The position numbers and the translations under genes are program-made. A stretch of DNA of 64,000 bases. Origin: JALYNX01 sp963746905. Its GTDB lineage: Bacteria; Actinomycetota; Acidimicrobiia; Spongiisociales; ZC4RG35. The notes beneath the pieces are model-generated. The model worked only from the letters and a program-made list of their open reading frames with translations. It was not told the origin of the DNA and did not search any database. Below, piece after piece: positions 25,821 to 34,782 of this stretch (within the stretch, counting starts at the first letter, position 1; each line of letters starts with the position of its first letter). The stretch spans positions 62,001 to 126,000 of the forward strand of contig CAVVCY010000003.1 in the NCBI GenBank assembly GCA_963746905.1, read 5' to 3'.

Positions 25821-26513
25821 TCACTGGACGATCTGGATCAGTTCCTCGTTGAACTCGTAGTAGCCGACCAGGGTCGGGTCGGTCACGCCGGCCCACTCCC
25901 AGTGCCACGGCTCCCTTGTGCTCATGTCGCACCAGGCCCATCGGGGGTGTACCCAGCCGAAGCGATAGGCGTTGCCCTGCATCCAACGCAGGGCTCGATC
26001 GTTGCATCCGAGAACGCCGTTCCCGTCCCCAAAGTCGACTGCACGCCCCCAACCATGGTTGGAGAGCCCGGGCGGGGCGGTGGGCGGCCCGGTGCATGTT
26101 CTGACTGTTCTGGTGCCGGTTTGGGCCCGCTCCCCGGTCATGGGGTCCACGGAGTACACATCGACCTCAGTCGTCGGGCAACGCTTGTTGTAGGCAGCCT
26201 TCTGGTTGTTGTATGACCGGTAGCAATCGACCGGTCGGAGCTTGATCCCGTCAGACTCCGCCGCCTCGAGCAACAGGGCGTACATGTAGGCGGCATCACG
26301 CTCCAGGGTGCAGCCCCGATAGGTCATCAGACGATCACTGTCCATGTCCCCGTTGACGTAGCCATCGACTTCGAGATCCAGGTGATAGGCCTCATCTCCG
26401 GCGGGCACGTATTCAGACGATGCGTCCGGGTCCACGCCACTCGGGACGTACTGGGAAGAGGCACCTGGGACCAGCGCGGCGAGGAGCGACAGTATTGCGA
26501 GAGCTGTGGACAT
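25821..26513 (-). CDS. M15-family peptidase (D-Ala-D-Ala carboxypeptidase, VanY-like)
   Basis: 230 aa. An N-terminal signal sequence (MSTALAILSLLAALVPGASS) is followed by a spacer. The peptidase domain contains DCYRSYNNQKAAYN and the zinc ligands in SNHGWGRAVDFGD (His, Asp) and EPWHWEWAG (His). It is predicted to be exported and to trim peptidoglycan stem peptides. It lies end to end with the acyltransferase gene on the other strand, with no spacer. The start codon directly abuts a 9-bp hairpin that may control it. Confidence 0.88.
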   Translation of the reverse strand: MSTALAILSLLAALVPGASSQYVPSGVDPDASSEYVPAGDEAYHLDLEVDGYVNGDMDSDRLMTYRGCTLERDAAYMYALLLEAAESDGIKLRPVDCYRSYNNQKAAYNKRCPTTEVDVYSVDPMTGERAQTGTRTVRTCTGPPTAPPGLSNHGWGRAVDFGDGNGVLGCNDRALRWMQGNAYRFGWVHPRWAWCDMSTREPWHWEWAGVTDPTLVGYYEFNEELIQIVQ

Positions 26514-26538
26514 ATCTATTGGGAGTTATCCAATAGAT
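26514..26538. promoter_or_regulatory. Perfect dyad abutting the M15 peptidase start codon
   Basis: ATCTATTGG (26514-26522) and CCAATAGAT (26530-26538) are exact inverted repeats around a 7-nt loop, ending at the base before the ATG at 26513. It could be an operator, or an RNA hairpin that hides the translation start. Confidence 0.5.
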
Positions 26539-26566
26539 CGGCCCGTGAGCAGGATCTCTTGAGGCC

Positions 26567-29044
26567 TCAGTCCTGGCCGGCCATCTCCACTGGTGGCGTG
26601 TTCGGCGTGGCCACGGCCTCGAAGCTGAGCTCGTCGTTTTCACTGTCGAGGGAAACCATGATGGTGACCCCGGCCTTGAACTCGCCGAGCAGGACACGCT
26701 CGGACAACGGGTCTTCGAGAAGTCTCTGGATGGCCCGCCGCAGCGGCCGAGCCCCGAGCTCGGGGTCGTAGCCTCTGGTCCCCAAGAATTCCTTGGCGTC
26801 GTCCGTGAGCACGAGATCGAGGTGCTGGCTCGTCAGCTGGTCGGTGACCCGAAGCAGCATGAGATCGACGATGGCCTTGAGCTCGTCCATGCTCAGCTCG
26901 TGGAAGACGATGATCTCGTCGAGCCTGTTGATGAACTCGGGCCGGAAGTGCTTCTTGAGCTCCTCGGTAACCCGGCCCTTCATGTATTCGTACGAGATTT
27001 CCTCGTCCTCGACGTGGAAACCGACCGCCTTCTTGTGCAGATCACGGGTTCCCAGGTTCGAGGTCATGATGATGACGGTGTTCTTGAAGTCAACCGTCCG
27101 GCCCTGAGCGTCGGTGAGCCTGCCTTCCTCGAGAATCTGGAGAAGGGTGTTGAACACGTCGGGATGCGCCTTTTCGATCTCGTCGAATAGGACCACCGAG
27201 AACGGCTTGCGCCGCACGGCCTCGGTCAGCTGCCCGCCCTCGTCATACCCGACATATCCGGGTGGGGATCCGACCAGCCGGCTGACCGTGTGCTTCTCCA
27301 TGTACTCGGACATGTCGAGCTGAATCAGGGCGTCTTCCTTGCCGAAGAGGAACTCGGCCAGCGCCTTGGCGGTCTCGGTCTTCCCAACACCGGAAGGGCC
27401 GAGGAAGATGAACGATCCCGACGGGCGGCGAGGATCCTTGAGACCGGCCCTGGTGCGGCGGATCGCCTTGGAAACTGCGGTGATTGCGTCGTGCTGGCCG
27501 ATGATTCGCTTGTGAAGCTCGTCTTCCATGTGGACGAGGCGGGCCGTCTCCTCCTCCGTGAGCCGGTGCACAGGGATCCCGGTCCACTGGGCGAGGACTT
27601 CTGCGATCTCCTCCTCGTCGATGACCCACCCTGACTCTGCATCGGCGGCCTCTTCGACCGCACGGGCGCTGAGCAGGTTGCGCTCTTCGTCCCGGAGATT
27701 GGCGGCACGCTCGTAGTTCTCCCTGGCGACTGCATCCTGCTTGTCGCGGCGAACGTTGGACAGCTTCTCGTCGATGGCAGTGATCTCGGGCACGTCACTG
27801 GTGCGATGGATCCGGGTCCGGCTTCCGGCCTCGTCGATGAGGTCGATCGCCTTGTCGGGGAGGAAGCGGTCAGACAGATACCGATCGGCGAGATTGGCTG
27901 CGCTGACGATGGCCTGGTCCGTGAACCGGACCGAGTGGTGGGCCTCATAGCGATCCTTGAGGCCGAGCAGGATCTGGATGGTGTCAGTGACCGACGGCTC
28001 CTCGACCTGGACCGGCTGGAAGCGGCGCTCGAGGGCAGAGTCCTTCTCGAGGTACTTCCGGTACTCCTCGAGGGTGGTCGCTCCAACGGTCTGCAACTCG
28101 CCTCTGGCAAGCATCGGCTTCAGGATCGAGGCGGCATCGATGGCCCCCTCGGCGGCACCGGCGCCAACGAGAGTGTGGATCTCGTCGATGAAAAGGACGA
28201 TGTCGCCGCGGCTCTTGATCTCCTTGAGCACCTTCTTGAGGCGCTCCTCGAAGTCACCGCGGTAGCGGGACCCGGCGACCAGTGCGCCGAGGTCGAGGGT
28301 GTAGAGGTTCTTTCCCTGCAGGTTCTCGGGAACCTCCTTGGCGACGATGCGCTGTGCAAGGCCTTCGACGATGGCGGTCTTGCCCACACCTGGCTCGCCG
28401 ATGAGCACAGGGTTGTTCTTGGTGCGCCGGGAGAGGATCTGCATCACCCGTTCGATTTCCCGGGCCCGGCCGATGACCGGGTCGAGCTTGCGTTCCCTGG
28501 CCATTTGGGTGAGGTTGCGGCCGAACTGGTCGAGAACGGTGGACCCACCGGCGGCAGTCTCACGACTCCCCGATCCAGCGGGCTCTGACGACTGCTCCTC
28601 GCTGCCACCGGGGCCGGAGAGCAGTTGAATCACTGTCTGGCGGACCTTTTGCAGTTCGGCCCCCAATTGTTGGAGGACCTGGGCAGCCACGCCTTCACCT
28701 TCGCGGATCAGCCCGAGGAGGATGTGCTCGGTGCCGATGTAGTTGTGACCGAGTTGGAGGGCCTCGCGGAGGCTCAACTCGAGGACCTTCTTGGCCCGTG
28801 GGGTGAACGGGATATGGCCCGAGGGCGACTGCTGGCCCTGGCCAATGATCTTGACGACTTCGTCGCGGACCGAGGCGAGATCGATATCGAGGCTTTCGAG
28901 AGCTTGGGCCGCGATGCCCTCGCCCTCGTTGAGGAGGCCGAGCAGGATGTGCTCGGTGCCGATGTAATTGTGGTTTAGGTGCCGCGCCTCTTCCTGGGCC
29001 AGAACCACGACCCGGCGCGCACGATCTGTGAACCGTTCAAACAC
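26567..29044 (-). CDS. clpC: ATP-dependent Clp protease ATP-binding subunit ClpC
   Basis: 825 aa from GTG 29044 (MFERFTDRARRVVVLAQEEA), with GGAG just upstream. There are two Clp_N repeats (about 1-145), AAA domain 1 with GEPGVGKTA, a UVR-type middle region (ARENYERAANLRDEERN) and AAA domain 2 with GPSGVGKTE and NLGTRDL. ClpC unfolds proteins for ClpP and is essential in many actinomycetes. No clear ClgR or HspR box was seen upstream. It is divergent from the polyprenyl synthase gene. Confidence 0.95.
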   Translation of the reverse strand: MFERFTDRARRVVVLAQEEARHLNHNYIGTEHILLGLLNEGEGIAAQALESLDIDLASVRDEVVKIIGQGQQSPSGHIPFTPRAKKVLELSLREALQLGHNYIGTEHILLGLIREGEGVAAQVLQQLGAELQKVRQTVIQLLSGPGGSEEQSSEPAGSGSRETAAGGSTVLDQFGRNLTQMARERKLDPVIGRAREIERVMQILSRRTKNNPVLIGEPGVGKTAIVEGLAQRIVAKEVPENLQGKNLYTLDLGALVAGSRYRGDFEERLKKVLKEIKSRGDIVLFIDEIHTLVGAGAAEGAIDAASILKPMLARGELQTVGATTLEEYRKYLEKDSALERRFQPVQVEEPSVTDTIQILLGLKDRYEAHHSVRFTDQAIVSAANLADRYLSDRFLPDKAIDLIDEAGSRTRIHRTSDVPEITAIDEKLSNVRRDKQDAVARENYERAANLRDEERNLLSARAVEEAADAESGWVIDEEEIAEVLAQWTGIPVHRLTEEETARLVHMEDELHKRIIGQHDAITAVSKAIRRTRAGLKDPRRPSGSFIFLGPSGVGKTETAKALAEFLFGKEDALIQLDMSEYMEKHTVSRLVGSPPGYVGYDEGGQLTEAVRRKPFSVVLFDEIEKAHPDVFNTLLQILEEGRLTDAQGRTVDFKNTVIIMTSNLGTRDLHKKAVGFHVEDEEISYEYMKGRVTEELKKHFRPEFINRLDEIIVFHELSMDELKAIVDLMLLRVTDQLTSQHLDLVLTDDAKEFLGTRGYDPELGARPLRRAIQRLLEDPLSERVLLGEFKAGVTIMVSLDSENDELSFEAVATPNTPPVEMAGQD

Positions 29045-29131
29045 CTCTGTCTCCAAAGCCTGGCATATGCAAGTTTACCACCGGGTAGGTCCTGGCCTAT
29101 TTGGCCTGTTTCCGACGCCTGTGTTCGGTAA

Positions 29132-29145
29132 TACCATCGTCAAGA
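29132..29145 (+). promoter_or_regulatory. Candidate -10 box for the polyprenyl synthase gene
   Basis: TACCAT at 29132-29137 (inside TAATACCAT) lies 8 nt before the GTG at 29146, and no Shine-Dalgarno site is present. The layout fits leaderless transcription; the -35 region is weak. Confidence 0.35.
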
Positions 29146-30135
29146 GTGGATGACCTCCAAAGCATCATAAATATTCCGCGCATCTGGACTGCGATGTCTC
29201 GCGTGGAGGACCGACTCCTGGAGGCGGCCACAGCCGACGACGCCTATCTGACCCGGATCGCCCAGCATTTGCTCGTGGCCGGCGGCAAGCGCTTTCGACC
29301 GCTGCTCGCCATGCTCGCCGCCGAATTCGGCGACTACAACGACCAACGGCCGGTAGAGGCAGGCGTCTCGGTCGAGCTGATCCATGTCGGCTCTCTCTAC
29401 CACGACGATGTGATCGACGAGGCCGACACCCGGCGTGGAGCCAGTTCGGTCAACGCCAACTGGTCGAACACGATCGCCATCCTCGCCGGCGACTTCCTGA
29501 TGGCAAGGGCGTCCGAGGTGGCGGCTACCCACCTCAGCCAGGAATCCGTTCGCTTGCTTGCCGCCACCTATGCGGATCTGGTGGAAGGCCAGACCCGTGA
29601 GCTCCAGCTCGATTTCGACCTCGACCACGGCGTCGTTGAGTACGAGAAAGTGATCGCCGGCAAGACCGCCTCCTTGATCCGAACCTCGGCGCGGCTCGGA
29701 GCCATGGCCGCCAACGCTGAGGCCGACGTCGTCGAATCGCTGTCGGACTGGGCTTGGGAAGTCGGAATGGTGTTCCAGATCGCAGACGACGCCCTCGACC
29801 TGGTCGCCGACGACGAGACGATCGGAAAGCCCGCCGGATCCGACATCCGGGAGGGGAAATTCACCATGCCGGTTCTCGAAGCGCTGGCCGGGGCCGAAGG
29901 CTCCCGGGTCCGAAGCTTGTTGGAGAGTGCCCGTCCCTATCCCGACGAGGTGGTCACCGAGGTGATCGACATCGTTCGCTCAGGAGGCCATGTGGACACT
30001 TCCTTGGCGGAGGCCGGGCGGCGGCTGGAGCTGGCGTCGAAGGCCCTGGCGGCCCTCCCCGACGGAAAGCCCCGACAGATCCTGGAGACGCTGGGGTCGT
30101 ACCTGGTGGAGCGGGTGGACCAAGCGAAGGTCTGA
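29146..30135 (+). CDS. Polyprenyl diphosphate synthase (trans-prenyltransferase)
   Basis: 329 aa from GTG 29146 (MDDLQSIINIPRIWTAMSR). It has GGKRFRPLLAML, the first Asp-rich motif in YHDDVIDEADTRRG and the second in QIADDALDLVADD. It condenses isopentenyl diphosphate onto an allylic primer. By length and motif it belongs to the heptaprenyl/octaprenyl or geranylgeranyl group, most likely for the menaquinone tail or carrier lipids. The small residues before the first motif suggest a long product, but chain length is not certain. It is probably followed in one transcript by the GH16-like gene. Confidence 0.9.
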   Translation: MDDLQSIINIPRIWTAMSRVEDRLLEAATADDAYLTRIAQHLLVAGGKRFRPLLAMLAAEFGDYNDQRPVEAGVSVELIHVGSLYHDDVIDEADTRRGASSVNANWSNTIAILAGDFLMARASEVAATHLSQESVRLLAATYADLVEGQTRELQLDFDLDHGVVEYEKVIAGKTASLIRTSARLGAMAANAEADVVESLSDWAWEVGMVFQIADDALDLVADDETIGKPAGSDIREGKFTMPVLEALAGAEGSRVRSLLESARPYPDEVVTEVIDIVRSGGHVDTSLAEAGRRLELASKALAALPDGKPRQILETLGSYLVERVDQAKV

Positions 30136-30143
30136 GGGCGTCC

Positions 30144-30926
30144 ATGACGTTCGATGAGCTCGTTGCCGACCGATACATCCTCGACCGCGAAGACAACTTC
30201 GATCTTGGTTATCTCGACAGGTCGCTCTGGATCCCAAACCACCTCCCACAGTGGAGCTCGAGCCTCGACTCGGCCGCCAGATACGATCTGGCCGAAGGAC
30301 GCCTAGATCTGCTGATCGAACGAGATCAACCCCCGTGGTGCCCGGAGTTCGACGGCTCGACCCGGGTCTCTTCCCTCCAGACCGGTGTCTTCTCCGGGCC
30401 TTCCGGCAGTGCCCTCGGTCAGCACCGATTCAATCCGCTAGCCGTCGTTCGCGAAGCCCAAGACAACCGCCGCCTGTATACGCCGAGACATGGAGCGTTC
30501 GCGGTCCGAGCCATGGCAATCGACGACCCTCAATGCATGGTTGCCCTGTGGATGATCGGTTACGAGGACCGGCCCAATAATTCAGGCGAGCTGTGTGTGT
30601 TCGAAATCTTCGGTCGGGACGTGGCTGCGGGCTCAGCCTCGGTCGGAATTGGAATCCATCCGTTTGGTGACCCGACCTTGACCGAGGACTTCGAACAAGT
30701 TCACGTAGCAATCGACGTCCGAGAGTTCCACGAATACGCAATCGAATGGGCTCCAGACCAGACCACGTTCTTCATTGATGGGGTCTCAGTCCGAAGTTGC
30801 GATCAGTCGCCGCAGTATCCAATGCAGTTCATGCTCGGCATCTATCAATTCGGAGAGCCGACCTTCGCGCGGGAGTATCCCAAGCGATTCACGGTCGATT
30901 GGTTCCGCGCTTATCGGCCTGCGTGA
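30144..30926 (+). CDS. GH16-like (concanavalin-fold) protein with an altered catalytic motif
   Basis: 260 aa from ATG 30144, 8 nt after the prenyltransferase stop. No signal peptide is visible. The beta-sandwich pattern of family 16 glycoside hydrolases is clear: RYDLAEGRLDLLIERDQPPW near the start, FHEYAIEWAPDQTTFFIDG near residue 200 and FTVDWFRAYRP at the end. The catalytic ExDxxE motif reads ELCVFE within SGELCVFEIFGRD, so the central Asp is Cys while both Glu remain. It may be a variant hydrolase or a glycan-binding protein that lost activity, apparently acting inside the cell. Confidence 0.7.
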   Translation: MTFDELVADRYILDREDNFDLGYLDRSLWIPNHLPQWSSSLDSAARYDLAEGRLDLLIERDQPPWCPEFDGSTRVSSLQTGVFSGPSGSALGQHRFNPLAVVREAQDNRRLYTPRHGAFAVRAMAIDDPQCMVALWMIGYEDRPNNSGELCVFEIFGRDVAAGSASVGIGIHPFGDPTLTEDFEQVHVAIDVREFHEYAIEWAPDQTTFFIDGVSVRSCDQSPQYPMQFMLGIYQFGEPTFAREYPKRFTVDWFRAYRPA

Positions 30927-30958
30927 CCCGTTGCTCGGAACAACACGGAGTCCCATTT

Positions 30959-31099
30959 CCTCCCCCAGGAGCAAAGCGACGTTGGGGGAGGTGGCCCGTA
31001 GGCCGGAGGGGGCGCCCCTGACGCGTGGCGTGATGCCCCCCTCCCGGCTTCGCCGGCTCTCCCCCCACCGCTCACTCCGATCACTGGGAGGAGAAACAC
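30959..31099. repeat. Intergenic palindromic repeat, family 1, copies 2 and 3 (head to head)
   Basis: Copy 2 has a 9-bp stem (30959-30967 with 30983-30991) around GGAGCAAAGCGACGT, then GGCC-CGTA-GGCC. Copy 3 is inverted: its reverse complement reads CTCCCAGTGATCGGAGTGAG and then CCGGCGAAGCCGG. The pair fills the gap between converging genes, as copy 1 does after livF. Confidence 0.75.
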
Positions 31100-31101
31100 C
31101 C

Positions 31102-32586
31102 TCAGGCCTCCGGTCTGAGGGTTGGGAACAGGATCACGTCTCGAATGTGGGAGCGGTCGGTGAGCAGCATCACCAGCCGATCCACCCCGATTCCCAAACC
31201 GCCCGTCGGGGGCAGCCCGTACTCCAACGCGAGCAGATAGTCCTCGTCCAGGGGATGGGCGTCCTCATCTCCAGCAGCCCTGGCCGCCGCTTGGTCTTCG
31301 AATCGGGCCCGCTGATCGTCGGGATCGTTCAGCTCGCTGAAAGCGTTGGCGTACTCCGACCCGGCGATCACCAACTCGAACCGGTCGGCAAGCCGCGGAT
31401 CCTCGCGGTTCCTACGGGCCAGCGGCGACACCTCGATCGGAGGGTGAATCACGAAGGTCGGTTCCCAGATCCTGGCTTCGACCGCCTCCTCGTAGATCTC
31501 GGCGATCAGGCGCCCGGCGGACCAACTCCCATCCACTTCCACACCGACTCCGGCCGCAAGGCCCCTCAATTCCTCCAGCGGTGTGTCCAGATCCACCGTC
31601 TGGCCCAGGGTCTCGGAGACAAGTTCCGTCATCTCCACCTTCCGATACGGGGGCGTCATGTCGAGCGGCTCGCCTTTATAGGTGATGGCGGTCTCCCCAG
31701 TGGCCTGCTCCACCACTGCGGCAAAGACCTCCTCGATCAGCACCAGGATGTCCTGATAGTCGGCGAGAGCCTGATAGGCCTCGAGCATCGTGAACTCGGG
31801 GTTATGCGTCGAGTCGATCCCCTCGTTGCGGAAGATCCGGCCGATCTCGAAAACCCGCTCCAGACCGCCGACCACGAGCCGCTTCAGATAGAGCTCGGTG
31901 GCGATCCGGAGGTACATCGTCATCCCCAGGGCGTTGTGCTCGGTCTGAAAGGGCCGGGCGGTTGCCCCCGTCGCCTGGGGAAGCAGGACCGGGGTGTCCA
32001 CCTCGACAAATCCACGCTCCTCGAACTGGCGTCTCAACTCGGAGATGACCAGAACTCGGGTCATGGCGACCTCCCGCGAATCCTCGTTCACCATCAGATC
32101 CAAGTAGCGGTGCCGACTCCTTTGCTCGATGTCCTGAAGACCGTGCCATTTCTCGGGAAGTGAGCGAAGGCTCTTTTGGAGGACCACGAGTTCGGCGACG
32201 TTCACGCTGAGCTCTCCCTTGCGGGTCGTCATAATCGAGCCCCGAGCCCCCATCCAGTCTCCGAGATCCGCGGCCTCGAACCTGTCGGCGATCTCATCTC
32301 CCGCAGCCCCACGATCGACCAGGAGTTGGATCGACCCGCTGCCATCTCGCAACGTTCCGAACTGGAGCTTGCCGAACGAGCGATGGAGCATGAGCCTCCC
32401 GGCCACCGAGGTCTCGACCTCGGTGTGAGTGCCAGGCTCGAGATCGGCGAAGCGCTCCCTGAGATCGGCCGCCCAATCGGTGCGGTCATACCGATCCGGA
32501 TAACCACCCGATTCCAGGATGTGCGCGTGCCGCTCCCTTCTGGCCGCGACCAGAGGGTCGGTTTCCTGCTCAACGTGGTCTGTCAT
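31102..32586 (-). CDS. lysS: Lysyl-tRNA synthetase, class II
   Basis: 494 aa. The N-terminal OB-fold tRNA-binding domain (about 55-150) is followed by class II motifs: motif 1 region GFVEVDTPVLLPQATGATAR, motif 2 FRNEGIDSTHNPEFTMLEAY and motif 3 GLGIGVDRLVMLL. It charges tRNA(Lys). It is the last gene of the panC/fol cluster. In mycobacteria panD and coaX lie between panC and lysS; here they are absent. Confidence 0.95.
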   Translation of the reverse strand: MTDHVEQETDPLVAARRERHAHILESGGYPDRYDRTDWAADLRERFADLEPGTHTEVETSVAGRLMLHRSFGKLQFGTLRDGSGSIQLLVDRGAAGDEIADRFEAADLGDWMGARGSIMTTRKGELSVNVAELVVLQKSLRSLPEKWHGLQDIEQRSRHRYLDLMVNEDSREVAMTRVLVISELRRQFEERGFVEVDTPVLLPQATGATARPFQTEHNALGMTMYLRIATELYLKRLVVGGLERVFEIGRIFRNEGIDSTHNPEFTMLEAYQALADYQDILVLIEEVFAAVVEQATGETAITYKGEPLDMTPPYRKVEMTELVSETLGQTVDLDTPLEELRGLAAGVGVEVDGSWSAGRLIAEIYEEAVEARIWEPTFVIHPPIEVSPLARRNREDPRLADRFELVIAGSEYANAFSELNDPDDQRARFEDQAAARAAGDEDAHPLDEDYLLALEYGLPPTGGLGIGVDRLVMLLTDRSHIRDVILFPTLRPEA

Positions 32587-32604
32587 CGGGCTCGCTGCTT
32601 CGGG

Positions 32605-33492
32605 TCAGCGCAGAGTACCGAGCCGACTCGGCTCATCGAGGATGAGCCCGCGGTCGGGCATGAAACGCCCGTCGATGACGTCGATGGCAATGTTGTCGAT
32701 GAGGCGCACGCCACCCACCGAGACCGCGGCAGCCAGGACCGCAGGCCGATCCAGGGTCTCGATAGGCGTCATCGTCGCCTGGGAAGCCAGCATCACGTAG
32801 TCGACCTCCAGATGGCGAATCGACTTGCGGACTGTTGATTCCAGGCGCTCCGCCCGGCGCTCGCCGGCGTCGATTTGCTCGCCGGCCTGGGAGAGGCCCC
32901 TACTCAGGGCGAGCGCGCGCTCCCGGTCTTCGCGGCTCAGCCGGACGTTGCGGCTGGAAAGGGCAAACCCGTCCGGCTCCCTGATCAAAGGAGCCTGCAC
33001 GATCTGGATCGGGAACCTCAGGTCACGAACCATTGCCGTGAGGACCGCGAGTTGTTGGGCGTCTTTTCGCCCGAACATCGCGAGATCGGGTTGCAACCCG
33101 GCGAAGAGCTTGGCGACCACGGTCGCCACACCGGTGAAGTGCCCCGGGCGATGACGACCTTCCATCTCCTGGGAGACCCCGCCGACTTCGACAATCGTCG
33201 TCCATCCCTCGGGGTACACCTCGTCCTGTTCGGGCAAGAAAACGATGTCCACCGCATGTTGCGATGCCAGTTCGGTGTCCCGGGCGACGTCGCGCGGATA
33301 GGCCTCGAAGTCACCGGGATCGTTGAATTGGGTCGGATTCACGTAGAGGGAGACCACCAGGGTGTCGCACTGAGACCGGAGCATGTCCATCAACTTGAGG
33401 TGGCCCTCATGAAAGAATCCCAGCGTGGGTAACAACCCGACTGTTCCCGAGTAGCGCCCGCGGGTTTCCTCGAAGGTCTTAGTCAGCTCCAT
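32605..33492 (-). CDS. panC: Pantothenate synthetase
   Basis: 295 aa. The HxGH nucleotide motif appears in LPTLGFFHEGHLKLMD, with YVNPTQFNDPGDFEAYPRD and the KMSKS-like loop LSSRNVRLSREDRE. It joins pantoate and beta-alanine with ATP. The 3' neighbour is lysS (18 nt). It overlaps the DUF2520 gene by 10 nt, a pairing conserved in actinomycetes. No panB or panD is in the window. Confidence 0.94.
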   Translation of the reverse strand: MELTKTFEETRGRYSGTVGLLPTLGFFHEGHLKLMDMLRSQCDTLVVSLYVNPTQFNDPGDFEAYPRDVARDTELASQHAVDIVFLPEQDEVYPEGWTTIVEVGGVSQEMEGRHRPGHFTGVATVVAKLFAGLQPDLAMFGRKDAQQLAVLTAMVRDLRFPIQIVQAPLIREPDGFALSSRNVRLSREDRERALALSRGLSQAGEQIDAGERRAERLESTVRKSIRHLEVDYVMLASQATMTPIETLDRPAVLAAAVSVGGVRLIDNIAIDVIDGRFMPDRGLILDEPSRLGTLR

Positions 33493-34292
33493 CGATCGAC
33501 CTCGTCGGGTCGGCCGGCGCGAATCGCAGTCGCCTCCGCCATGAGCCGAAACTGATGGCCGACCTCGTCGGAGACGGTTCGCGCCGCCTCCAGGTGCCCG
33601 ATCACGGTCTCGGTGTCCGCCCGGGCGATGGGGCCGGTCAGCGCCTGCGGGCCCTGCTCATAGAAGTTCGCCACGGCCCGTTCCACCAACGGTCGAGCAA
33701 CACGTGGGTCGACACCAGCCGAATCGAAGAGATCGCCCGATGTGGCCAGCGCCGTCAGAACGAAATTCGACGCCGCAGCCGCGGCAGCGTGATAGGCAGG
33801 GCGAATGGTGTCGTCGAGTCGGAAAGGCTCCATCCCCAATGAGGATGCCAGATGAGTGAGAGTGTCCATCGCAAGCGGATCCCCGTCCAAGCCGACAAAA
33901 GACCCAGCCAAGGCGTCAGCTCCTCGCTCGGGGTCCGGAAGTGTTTGCAGGGGGTGAAACCCACCGGTGCTCAGCCCTCTCTCCGCGAGGGCTCGCAAGG
34001 CCGTCACCGGAGTGAAACCAGAAAGGTGCGCTGCCACCGCGACCAAACTCGCCCGGTGACTCAACTCCTCGGCGACGTCGGCGATTGCCTCATCCCGCAC
34101 CGAGATCAGGAGCAGGTCAGATTCCGGCAGTGGAGCGTCGGCGCCAATCAGCGGGCCGAAGCCGGCATCACCTGATCGTGAGATGACGCCGCAGATCTCA
34201 TGTCCGGCTCGGGCTGCAGCGATCGCGATCGACCCGCCGGCCCTCCCCGGGCCAACGATCGTCAGTCGCATCCTCTCGCCCGTGCCTGACAC
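33483..34292 (-). CDS. Rossmann-fold DUF2520 protein of the pantothenate operon
   Basis: 269 aa from GTG 34292; ATG 34271 is an alternative. The N-terminal NAD(P)-binding motif is LTIVGPGRAGGSIAIAAARAG. The DUF2520 C-terminal helical domain (about 130-260) begins near SFVGLDGD. The protein resembles ketopantoate reductase or 6-phosphogluconate-dehydrogenase relatives and is nearly always next to panC. A role in reducing ketopantoate has been suggested for such genes; this is inference. A TAGCCT box 8 nt upstream of the GTG, with no ribosome site, hints at an internal leaderless promoter. Confidence 0.82.
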   Translation of the reverse strand: MSGTGERMRLTIVGPGRAGGSIAIAAARAGHEICGVISRSGDAGFGPLIGADAPLPESDLLLISVRDEAIADVAEELSHRASLVAVAAHLSGFTPVTALRALAERGLSTGGFHPLQTLPDPERGADALAGSFVGLDGDPLAMDTLTHLASSLGMEPFRLDDTIRPAYHAAAAAASNFVLTALATSGDLFDSAGVDPRVARPLVERAVANFYEQGPQALTGPIARADTETVIGHLEAARTVSDEVGHQFRLMAEATAIRAGRPDEVDRWS

Positions 34293-34324
34293 ACGAGCAG
34301 GCTAGTTGTGCCCGGCTTCGAGCT

Positions 34325-34666
34325 TTAGGCCTGCTCCTGGCGGAGTTGCTCGGAAGTGATCACGGGCCAGTTCGAGTCCAGCTCCGACTTCATGGTGTGG
34401 TAGTCGTCGCGTCTCTTCCAGAACTTGGTCTTCCAAACTCTGAAGCGGCGTTTTCCTGGCTCCGCCTCCAAGTGGAAGATGTCATGCTCGCCGGTGCCTC
34501 GAACATCGGGCAGCTCGGCTACTTCGTCCGGATCGTCGACCATGTGAAGCACCTGGTGGGTTTGATGCCTTACCTTGCGGTGCTCCAACTTGCGGTCGTC
34601 ACTCGACGGCCTGCTTTCGTTGTATCCGGGAATCTCCTTGCGATGCACTCGCGACCGCTTTGCCAT
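34325..34666 (-). CDS. Hypothetical protein in the fol-pan cluster
   Basis: 113 aa from ATG 34666, with a good ribosome site (AAGGAGAAACG). The N-terminus is basic (MAKRSRVHRKEIPGYNESRP), the middle acidic (HMVDDPDEVAELPDVRGTGE), and the C-terminal half is charged and aromatic (FRVWKTKFWKRRDDYHTMKS). No signal, membrane helix or known domain is seen. It occupies the place of Rv3604c/Rv3605c-type genes in mycobacteria but does not resemble them, as those are membrane proteins. Confidence 0.6.
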   Translation of the reverse strand: MAKRSRVHRKEIPGYNESRPSSDDRKLEHRKVRHQTHQVLHMVDDPDEVAELPDVRGTGEHDIFHLEAEPGKRRFRVWKTKFWKRRDDYHTMKSELDSNWPVITSEQLRQEQA

Positions 34667-34782
34667 CTAGATCGTTTCTCCTTCCTGGACGGCGCATGTC
34701 GATGGTTGGAGAAAGTCGGGGGGGCCGCGGCCACATCCCATAAGTGGAAGCTAGCACGGAGACGACGATCCGGTTAGAGGCG

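Noticed and set aside
29754..30143. N-terminal extension of the GH16-like protein
   Set aside because: It lies inside the prenyltransferase gene in another frame; ATG 30144 follows that gene directly.
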